Positions 9,703-18,100 of a DNA stretch of 23,874 nucleotides are shown here, one piece after another; position 1 is the stretch's first letter, and each line of letters begins with the position of its first letter. Under the pieces are notes generated by a model. The model was given only the letters and a program-made list of their open reading frames with translations, was not told where the DNA came from and searched no databases. Made by a program: the position numbers and the translations under genes. The stretch is from Mnemiopsis leidyi (lineage: Eukaryota; Ctenophora; Tentaculata; Lobata; Bolinopsidae). The stretch spans positions 118,532 to 142,405 of the forward strand of contig JH152952.1 in the NCBI GenBank assembly GCA_000226015.1, read 5' to 3'.

Positions 9703-9834
9703 TCATTCAGTCCACTTGTGATTACACTGTTGATTACAGCACACGTAATACAGTCTCATTCCTTGGTCTGCAACACTGCTCTGCGCTTGAAAGAAAACTG
9801 CAAGACACTGACTGCACCGTGGACATGGATGATC
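9703..9834 (-). CDS. POLR2I: POLR2I exon 3
   Basis: Acceptor AACTTCCAG|GAT. Encodes [18 protein letters not shown] through [18 protein letters not shown] and stop: the second zinc ribbon. Confidence 0.95.
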   Translation of the reverse strand, partial: DHPCPRCSQCLAVFFQAQSSVADQGMRLYYVCCNQQCNHKWTE

Positions 9835-10845
9835 CTGGAAGTTAAAATGGATTTAGTGTTTGAGAGAACTCAGTAGGGAATTCAATTCCAATTGCCGAAA
9901 ATCAAATTTGATGCAAGCAGTTATGAAATGTTACTTGTAAACTTCAATGCGGCTGCTTGTTGGACTGCTGGAATTTGCAGTTTGGATGAGCTTCGGCCAA
10001 TTTGACGCAGATCACACAAAAATTGCGCATCAAAAAGTTGGTATGTGACAGCCAAATACGCAACATCGACGCGACGAGCCGCATCGTGCCGTATATTTGG
10101 CGCGCGACCTAAAATCCAGCAACTTTTAAATTGCGCGCACAAAAAATCGCGCGCGTTTTCGTGACTCAAGCGCGCTCTGCCAACCCAAATTTCATTGGCG
10201 CCCTCCAAACTGCACAAATCAGCAGAAAATTGCGACCGAGATTGTGACAATACGTTAGTTCGTTATAACAAGAAGAAAGAGCACGGCTGTTGCCGCCTGC
10301 TTGTTAATGTAAGAAGATAAAACAGAAGTTTACCTGCGTTCGAGGAAGTGTGGGATCAGTGATGACGTCACCGACGATATTCTGAAGTTCGTCTATCTCG
10401 TGGGTAATCTTGTTGACGTAGATACAGTTGTTGTCGGCCTGTTGGACATGTTCGCAGTTCTGACAATGGTACATCAGCCTGGTTAAAATAGTTCATGTGA
10501 TCTTCTGCGATGGAAAGTCGCTTGATTTGGGGAATCAGTGTTCATCTTTCCAAGGGAGCAAAAAGGTTATTTTCAATCAATCACGTGTACAATAGGGCTG
10601 TAACAAGCAGTTGGCCCGCATTAAGAGAGGGAAAGAGAACCAGTTATCAGATAAACTCAAATTGCATGCAAGATAACCTATTATTACAAGTTAGAGCCTA
10701 ATTATGAGAAAGAAACATAAGAATTAACTCACTTCTTATTCTGTTTGTCTTCTTTAGGATACAACATGTTATTACATTCTGGACAAAACATGATGCCCAC
10801 AAACTGAGGACCGTCAGTGGTAGAATTCTGGTGTGTAATCGTCAT
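9703..10845 (-). CDS. POLR2I: RNA polymerase II subunit RPB9 (POLR2I), complete, three exons
   Basis: RPB9, the small Pol II subunit with two zinc ribbons that sits at the jaw and aids fidelity and elongation in the nucleus. Joining 10733-10845, 10334-10478 and 9703-9834 gives 390 nt and 129 aa, close to the ~125 aa usual for animals. Zinc ribbon 1 uses C21/C24 (FCPEC) and C43/C46 (CQNC). The linker has [16 protein letters not shown] and DPTLPRT. Zinc ribbon 2 uses C90/C93 (DHPCPRC) and C118/C123 (YVCCNQQC), ending HKWTE as in other animals. All ligands are present. The stop is TGA at 9703-9705. It is transcribed in the same direction as ZIP11, whose start lies about 460 bp downstream. Confidence 0.96.
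9965..10225. mobile_element. foldback/MITE element in POLR2I intron 2
   Basis: Terminal inverted repeats CTGCTGGAATTTGCAGTTTGGA (9965-9986) and TCCAAACTGCACAAATCAGCAG (10204-10225) bound about 260 bp. The interior is itself a long imperfect palindrome centred near 10090, and it is unusually CpG-rich (runs such as TCGCGCGCG) compared with the AT-rich surroundings. The open frame crossing it (9921-10250) is a by-product. No transposase is present, so it is non-autonomous. Confidence 0.65.
10334..10478 (-). CDS. POLR2I: POLR2I exon 2
   Basis: Acceptor TTAACCAG|G and donor ACGCAG|GTAAAC (phase 0). Encodes [20 protein letters not shown] and the DPTLPRT linker. Confidence 0.95.
10733..10845 (-). 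CDS. POLR2I: POLR2I exon 1
   Basis: ATG at 10843-10845. Encodes the divergent N-terminus and [18 protein letters not shown], ending at AATAAGAA|GTGAGT in phase 2. Confidence 0.93.
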
Positions 10846-10888
10846 TGTAGGCGCGTCGAGGTCTTGGCTAAATAACGGTTACAATGAT

Positions 10889-10945
10889 TAGTTTGAACTA
10901 GTAGTTTGAACTAGTAGTTTGAACTAGTAGTTTGAACTAGTAGTA
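10889..10945. repeat. 13-bp tandem repeat upstream of POLR2I
   Basis: Four perfect copies of GTTTGAACTAGTA starting at 10891, 10904, 10917 and 10930. They lie 45-100 bp upstream of the POLR2I ATG, so within its 5' UTR or core promoter. Each unit contains the palindrome ACTAGT. Confidence 0.92.
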
Positions 10946-11164
10946 TAGATAGTGATTGCCATGAAAAAGTGGTATTTTATTAACTACATTACGTTTCGTA
11001 ATTCGAGCTAAGAGAGTCCAGACATTGTAACCACTAGACACAGCGTCAATGCAAATCATTGAAACGTCCTTACTTTGGACCAACATTTTATGTTTATCGT
11101 TTTTATGATTTTATGAAACAGCATATTCAACTGATTCAGCTGAAGTCATCATTAATTTAATAAT

Positions 11165-11170
11165 TTTATT
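11165..11170 (-). terminator. uL1m poly(A) signal
   Basis: AATAAA on the minus strand about 120 nt past the uL1m stop codon. Confidence 0.5.
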
Positions 11171-11289
11171 CAGTGACTTATCAATTACCAATCCAAGTAT
11201 ACCCATAAAAATTGGAAATCAATTATCATTATCAGATTTTCAAAAATACCTTTCTCGTAATAAACAAACAAATTATAAAATATCTCATT

Positions 11290-12276
11290 TCATTTCTTTG
11301 AAACACTTTCCCACCGCTGCTCTAAAAACTCACCAATCTTTGCGCATTCGTCCTCCAAAAAATCTGCCTTGTTTTTGGCGGAATCGCGCAGGGCCCAAGT
11401 TTCCTCTCGACTATAACTCTTTTTCAAAACAGTCACTTCGGTCGATTTCAACCTGTCACTGTGTTCTCGAATGTCTACATGTATGGGCTGCTGGTTCCAC
11501 GTCAGCTCCAGACGCTCGATAAACTTTTCTTTGGGACTTTTAGCCGGACAAAAGTTGACAATCTCGTTAAACATGATAGACACGTGATCTCGTACTGTGT
11601 TGATAGGAAAATCGCTGCGTATCAGTGGAACGCTGACGTTGTAATACGCTGGATGGTTGGGCGAGTTTGTCATCTCCCATTCTATGTTAAGTTGTGCGCG
11701 TCTTACGGCGCTCTGAATCTTCCCTGATACCGTGCCTCGTCTCTCGTGAGGCATCTTGGTTCGCAGGACTCTCCCTAAAGGTCTCAAACTGGCGAGAGCG
11801 CGTGACGTGCACACCACAACATCGAAATCGTCAACAAATTCTTGCAGCTGGTCCACTTCACTGGGTTCAATGCATTTAGTTGCACCGGACTCATATGCAT
11901 CTTTATGCGTGTCGGCGCCACACACAGCGAGAATCGTTGTCTCACGAACTTTAGCGGCAAACGTCGCGACGCCGCGCTCCTTCCTCATCATCTTCGCAGA
12001 ACCATCTCCCATAGCATTAACAACGAACGTACCAGTCAAGATCTCAGCTGGGCCTGTGAAATTCCCCAAAATGGTCTCTATCTCACGATAATCATGACAT
12101 TTGAGGACAGGAGCGGTATCAGGAGTTCTGATAAAGATATCGTTAGAGGGGACCACCTTGTCGGTATCACGCTGTACGATGTAATGTACGTGTCGTATAC
12201 ATGCCGTGTGCGTGCTCTGTACGTGACGTGTACATGGTCGCTTTGTGAGTTGTAAAAACCGGGAAGTTTGTAACAT
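11290..12276 (-). CDS. MRPL1: mitochondrial ribosomal protein uL1m (MRPL1-like)
   Basis: Predicted large-subunit protein L1 of the mitochondrial ribosome, which forms the mobile L1 stalk at the E site. Single exon, 328 aa. Residues 1 to ~35 are rich in Arg/His/Thr with almost no acidic residues, as expected of a mitochondrial targeting peptide. From about residue 80 the order matches the L1 fold: GTFVVNAMGDGSAKMMRKER, then KVRETTILAVCGADTHKDAY-ESGATKCIEPSEV, DDFDVVVCTSRALASLRPLG, VLRTKMPHERRGTVSGKIQSA and NVSVPLIRSDFPINTVRDHV, recalling the bacterial GxVLGPRGLMPNPKxGTV region. A C-terminal charged helix (KNKADFLEDE, EFLEQRWESVSKK) follows. The start ATG at 12274-12276 is preceded by TTACAG, so a 5' UTR intron ending there is possible. 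The family call is from remembered motifs. Confidence 0.8.
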   Translation of the reverse strand: MLQTSRFLQLTKRPCTRHVQSTHTACIRHVHYIVQRDTDKVVPSNDIFIRTPDTAPVLKCHDYREIETILGNFTGPAEILTGTFVVNAMGDGSAKMMRKERGVATFAAKVRETTILAVCGADTHKDAYESGATKCIEPSEVDQLQEFVDDFDVVVCTSRALASLRPLGRVLRTKMPHERRGTVSGKIQSAVRRAQLNIEWEMTNSPNHPAYYNVSVPLIRSDFPINTVRDHVSIMFNEIVNFCPAKSPKEKFIERLELTWNQQPIHVDIREHSDRLKSTEVTVLKKSYSREETWALRDSAKNKADFLEDECAKIGEFLEQRWESVSKK

Positions 12277-14239
12277 CTGTAATTCGTTATATGTTGTGGA
12301 TGGTAGGTGTTAGTTGAACGGTTTGCTCTTTATTTTGTTCTTCTTTCTAATTCAACTTCGTTCCTCTTTCTTACAGTCATTTACATTTCACCTATTGGGA
12401 TTATAAAATGATTTCAGCTGATGGGCTTTAATAAGATAAGTCCAAAAAGATAACTAATGGCTCGTTAACTTACATTACTTCAATTTTAAATTAAAAGTGA
12501 GATTTTGATGTTTGTTCGTTGCTACAATCACTCAAAAATAAAACAACGCTGTTGATATCAAAATTATTTGTCTTTTCAACAAGCTAGAGCTTACATTAAG
12601 ATTGTTAGATTTTCAACCAATATAATAGCTCCTTATCTTACAAAGGTCGTTCACTTACTACTTTTAATCATGTGGAGCTGTGCTCTGTAACGTGTGTACA
12701 TAGAACTTTATCGTGCGGGAAGAAGGGAAGGTTTGGTTAAGAATAAAAGATGAGCTTTGACCCAAATTAACCCATTTTAGCCAATTCTGTTGAATATGAT
12801 GTGCATATATGTTCAATGATTGCTGTAGATTTCATGATATGCATCTCCACTTTTGTGTCCAATTCGAAGGCAGAATGACAATAAATTGCCATAATGTTAA
12901 TGAACTAATACGAGAACGACCGCTAAGTTTTATTTTTGAATTTTTGACAGTAAAATGCTATCATCAAAATGTTGAGAAAACACAGCTATCACAAACCGTT
13001 GGTATTTCGACAAGAGCAGTACATTAAGTTATATAATCAGAAACAAAGTATCATATCCAATATCCATTAACTGTAATCATTATAATATGTTAATATATTT
13101 GGATACGTATCTTTCTGGCTTGAAAATAATTCGAAGGTCGTAAGGGGAGACATTCTTGATCAATTTGACCTGAATCAAACTTATCAATTTTACAAATTTT
13201 TGTTCAGAATCGTTTTGAAATTATATCATATATGATTGTTCTATTAATAAAAAGCAGTAAAAAGATCAAACTGTAACTAATAGCTTCGTGGATAATCGAC
13301 GTCCAATCTACGAAATCATTCTGAACAAGAGAAGCAATAAAATTTTAACTCTCAAATACCAATATCAGGATTATTGAATAACAGTTTCTAAATCTCCTGA
13401 ATTTAATTTCTTCTATACTTCTATGTCACACTTTCAAACAATCTTAAACTTTTAAAGAATTGAACAGGATGACAAAGATACACAGCAGAGTTTTTTCAGG
13501 AACCCATAAAAGACTTAAATGTGTCCGTTGTCCGTTATTATGAAATTATCCTTATCGAGGAAAAAATGAACTCTCATTGTTTAAAAATGGCCCACAAATT
13601 TCATTCCAAATTACACTCATGAATATACAACGGTCATGAGTACAAAATTAAGTAACTGCAGGATTTAAACAGAAAAACAACTAATTAAATGGGAGAAATT
13701 AGAGAGTGGGATACATTTACCTTATCGTTCATTGCTTAAGTCAAACATCAACCGGGCGATAAATTGTCTTAACGACACTAAGTCAGACTCCTTGAAATCA
13801 GCTTTAGGTATGTCCAAATCAAAAACATGGCGTTGACTTACCACAGAAAGGCTATAAAGCAGGATGAAACGTTTTCAAACAATGAATACATCAGTTCATT
13901 ACAAACAAGTTCTAAACGTACAAGTACCAACAGACTATATATAAGTTCTAACAAGTCACAGAACGCCAATGAGGTTTAAATGGTTCAAAGTTCGCGGTAA
14001 AAACTTTATGACTTTGTTCTGGATAAATCATTCTCCAATTTAAAGATTTGACAAGGATCGATACGTGTATGTCTCTGACAGTTCAAAATGAAGAATTCTC
14101 TCCGCTTTATTTGCAGAAAGAGTTTTAAGCTGCAACTGCGTGGTTGTATCTAAGTATCTGGCGGCAATTTTCTAGGAAGGGTGAGGACATGACAGCATTA
14201 AATCATCCAGAGAATGTTTTGTTAGTTCATATACATATC
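12277..14239. other. AT-rich intergenic region
   Basis: About 2 kb between the uL1m start and the zinc-finger stop. I found no exon with coding character on either strand; the short open frame at 12809-13027 looks random. The uL1m promoter should be near 12280-12500 and the zinc-finger 3' UTR near 14100-14239. A TATA-like GGCTATAAAGC occurs near 13850 on the plus strand with no gene attached. Confidence 0.5.
14106..14111 (-). terminator. zinc-finger gene poly(A) signal
   Basis: AATAAA on the minus strand, about 130 nt past the TGA at 14240-14242. Confidence 0.5.
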
Positions 14240-15157
14240 TCACGTGTATTCCACACTAACATTTTGTACTGTACCCTCCTTCTCGCCCTTATCTTCTTCA
14301 TCTTCATCTTCATCTTCATCTTCTTCTTCCTGTCGATCTTCCTCTGAGTGTAACCCTCCAATTACCGTCCTCCTGCCGATGATAGATATATCCTTGTGTT
14401 TGAGGTTCATGTGCCGGGTCAAACTCTCAGTACTGCTGAACATTGCGCCACACACGTTGCACGTGTAGTATTCCATCATGGGCATATCATCCACTGACAC
14501 AGACTGAGTTGACACAACCTGCTGAGGTGTTGCTTCCTTTAGCGCGCTGTGACGCAAAGCTGCGCGCTGACCAGCACGTGAGTTTTGAGAGTGCGCTGTG
14601 CTGATATGCGCTTTCAGATCTGCTTCGTCCTGGAAAGATTTACCACAGGATGCACAATTGAAAAAAAGGCCCTCAATATCCCCCGTATTCTTGTCCTTTT
14701 TGAGATTATCTGTGTTGTTTGAAGCTTGCTTGTCGCCACGTATTTCTGGATGGGCTACCTCCAAATGTTTCACAAACTGTTTTTGTTCCTTGTAAGTCCG
14801 CCCACAAAGATCACACTCAAAATCATCACTTCGCTTGGAGTGCATCTTGAGGATGTGGTTTTGCAAAGCTTTAGGTCGGGTGAATACGCGAGAACACTCC
14901 GGACAGTCATAGGAGGACTTACCGCGCTGCTGCTCCGTGACGATATCGTTGATGAGGGTGTTACTCCACGTCCCTCCCTCTTTCTTCTCCATCCTCAGTT
15001 CGGGGGGAGGAGTATCCTTGTCGTGGTTTTTGTTGACCAACTCTTGTTTTAGGATTACTATCTGGTTCTTGGAGTTGTAGCGGAGCTTCTCTGGTGTACT
15101 CACGTCCTTCACTGGCATGAAGTTCTCGCAGTCTTCACCTTCCTCGTGAACCATCTC
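14240..15157 (-). CDS. zinc-finger gene terminal exon, fingers 11-14
   Basis: From TACTTTCAG|GAG to TGA at 14240-14242. Holds four fingers: CPECSRVFTRPKALQNHILK-MH, CDLCGRTYKEQKQFVKHLEV-AH, CASCGKSFQDEADLKAHIST-AH and CNVCGAMFSSTESLTRHMNL-KH. It ends in a Glu/Asp run encoded by a CTTCAT-type simple repeat at about 14290-14335. Confidence 0.9.
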   Translation of the reverse strand, partial: EMVHEEGEDCENFMPVKDVSTPEKLRYNSKNQIVILKQELVNKNHDKDTPPPELRMEKKEGGTWSNTLINDIVTEQQRGKSSYDCPECSRVFTRPKALQNHILKMHSKRSDDFECDLCGRTYKEQKQFVKHLEVAHPEIRGDKQASNNTDNLKKDKNTGDIEGLFFNCASCGKSFQDEADLKAHISTAHSQNSRAGQRAALRHSALKEATPQQVVSTQSVSVDDMPMMEYYTCNVCGAMFSSTESLTRHMNLKHKDISIIGRRTVIGGLHSEEDRQEEEDEDEDEDEEDKGEKEGTVQNVSVEYT

Positions 15158-18100
15158 CTGAAAGTAGCACAAGGATTAGGCGGAGTGTTTAGCCAACTAT
15201 GGGCATTTAAGAGCATCAACTAGCATGAAACAGACGTGCAATGACACAAAGTTCGTGGTTAAGTACGTTTGAGTGTTTTCAGAGCTTGCATCCTACAAGG
15301 GATAATCTGTCTTCTATTATCTTTATTCTATTATCTCATTTTGATAGAATTATTTGCGCTGAATATTTTAATATTAAATATTAACCTATCGTTCAGTTCG
15401 GCACCTATAAAATCATAGCCCTAGAGTGAAATATACATATTAACTTATGTTTTTCACTTTTTGAAAAATTTCAACAGTACACCCAGTAACCCTCTTAACT
15501 TCTTAAAACTGTGAAGATCCTGCACACCTGCTGTTGACAAAATTGCTGTACACTTATTGAAGAATGAAGACTTTGCAATACAACTGTGGGAAGGAATCTT
15601 AGTACATACAATCTTTCTATCCTAGGAGACTTTTCGCATTTTCAACATTTGTGATTTTATTTTGATCTTTCTCGGCGGTACAACAATGTGCTTGGAAAGC
15701 TTGAACAAGCTGTTATTGGTGTTTTTGTTTGCCTTATTCCTTCAAGCTGAGGCTGGAGATCAAACATGTCCCACATCACACCCCTATGTCTACTACAACG
15801 GGAAATACTGCTGTGCATCTTCGAAAGAGAAACATTACGAGCCCCAGGGTGACAAATGTGACGGAAGCACAATTTCACGAAGCAGTTTATGTTGTGAAGG
15901 AGACAATTTTATCCCATGTCCAAGCGGGAACTGCAAAGAACTTAAACTTAAACCTGATACACGAATATGGGGTTAATTTTGTTTCAGACCAGATATTTGG
16001 CTCAAAATTTGTCTTTATTTTTTCCACCTCTCATGCTTTTTTGCCGATGGCAAAAAAGCCAAGTAGATAGTTTAAAGTGGTCCGATTTTGGATGTGATAG
16101 GTAGGTAGGTAGGGAAGATGGCTGTGTCCGCTGTCCACGGTCACAAAACAATTTAACGAATGAATATATGCCGCCCGTTAAGAAGCGCCTTAGGAATGGC
16201 TAGGAATATGAGTGAGCGCTCGATTCTTAGACTGAAAAAGTAGCCAAAAAAGTAGCCAAGATTGACTACGAGTAAATCGAGACAGATTTAACACGACTTG
16301 TACCGAGGTGATTGATTAGGCTTTCTCTGGCTACTTTGACTTACTTGAAGTGCTTGAACTACTTCAATTTTGACTAGGAATGGCATTCCTAAATTCTCAA
16401 CTTTCTGTCACTGGGCAATGGGCCGATTGAATCACCGATTGTAATTACTTACGAATCGCATACCTTATGAATCGAGCTCATTTGCACCTGATTACACTTT
16501 CACTATCAATGTCAGTTAAATTTGACTAGATTAAGATCTAATGCGAGAGCCGCGTATCAGCCACTGCAAGCTTATGACACTGAAACTTCCATTAGAATTT
16601 AAGCCAAGACCTAGTCACACTATTTGACTACACCGTCAAAATTATCTACATCCGTTGTTTGTAATAGCTAACATTTCACGGTCGGTTTTAACTTTAAGTT
16701 AAGAGATGGAAATCTAGCGTCGCCTGAGACCTAACTAAGCGGGCGCAATTCTTTCATTTGTGCACATTGAGAAGATTCGCCGGAACCGCGGCTGTTGAGT
16801 GTCGACTATCCGATAGTTTCAAAATTTTTATTGATAACATTTGAGACTCGAATTTTTTATGTTTCATTAAGACCTCGCAATTATTAAGGTAGATTCGGAA
16901 ATTGGGTCCATTATCATGACAACTTTTGTGAAAATCGATCGGTTCTCTCTGAATTTTGGTTGATCAGTTAATTGCCGACTACTTACCAAGAATTTTGGGG
17001 TCAATCAACTGAAGAATTTCAGAAGTGATCAAGGAAGTAATGATTATAATATTTGTCAACTGAGTACTGTTAAATTACAAAATCTAATGCTCAGAGGGTC
17101 TCGAACTCGACACTCGTTCGGACCGATTCAAGTACTAGCGTGGTCATATTATGTAAGCTAATAATATGTCCTGGACACGGGTGTGTTTTCTAACCTACCG
17201 TTCCGAGTTTTAGCCAGCAAATTAAAGGTTAAAGAATAGAAGGACGACAGAATGATAAATTAAATTGAGTTGGATAGACCGTTTCAGCTCTTCAATCTTA
17301 ATGGCTCTACCAAGAGTAACACCACAACATTGAAATACACGAAAAACTTGGACATACTGAAATAGATTAAGTTTTGTCCATTTTATAACTATGGTCCAGC
17401 TGCTTAGCTTTTCTTTCCTAAAATACAGGTCTACACACATATTCAATCAAAGCAGCGACAAGGTGTAGTGGGTTTAAGAAATCCCGTCCGAATAATTCGC
17501 TAACTGAACCAAAAAGGCTCACTAATTTCTATTTGATATAAAGATAAGTGAAACTGAAAAGTCTGCAATACGGGCTCCCTGCTACGGTTAACGGTGTAAA
17601 ATATGGCATGTTTTTAAAGCTTTCGAAGAAAACTCTGTAATGAAAATTATGTTTCATTATCTGATTTTCATTCAGTTTTTGCGGTAAATAATTTCGAGTT
17701 TTAACCTATTATGCAACAGAACCGTAACATTATACGAGTAGAGCGCTTAAAATTACAAGATGGAGACCTTATTCTTATACTTATGGAAGCAGGGGGACTT
17801 AGCAATTACTAGCAGGATTCAGTCAACATTCTGTTTTTTGAAAAGAGGTTCGGCCTTTAAGCGAAAATTAGCAAAAATTTGAAGAGTTTACCTTGCAAGT
17901 CTTTTAAGTTCATATTAAAATTATCCAGAATGCAAGCCTTCTGTTTCCGGTGTACACTTGCTGTACGAGGGGAGCTAACTGAAGACTTAGTATCCCAAAA
18001 CAAGCATGTGAAAAAAGAATCATAACTACTTTCTTAATTTTCCAGGAGACTTTTTCAATCTTCGTGACCTATAAGTGAAGCGCACGCTGGGCATCCTGTT

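Noticed and set aside
9921-10250. 109-residue minus-strand open frame in POLR2I intron 2
   Set aside because: It coincides with the CpG-rich foldback element and lies between exons that clearly join to make a complete POLR2I.
11842-12255. 137-residue plus-strand frame opposite uL1m
   Set aside because: Antisense to a well-supported coding exon, with no motif.
12809-13027. 72-residue plus-strand frame between uL1m and the zinc-finger gene
   Set aside because: AT-driven composition, no signal peptide or domain, no supporting splice sites.
16035-16059. Histone-type 3' stem-loop
   Set aside because: Stem and loop sequences do not match the conserved histone element, and the adjacent gene is not a histone.
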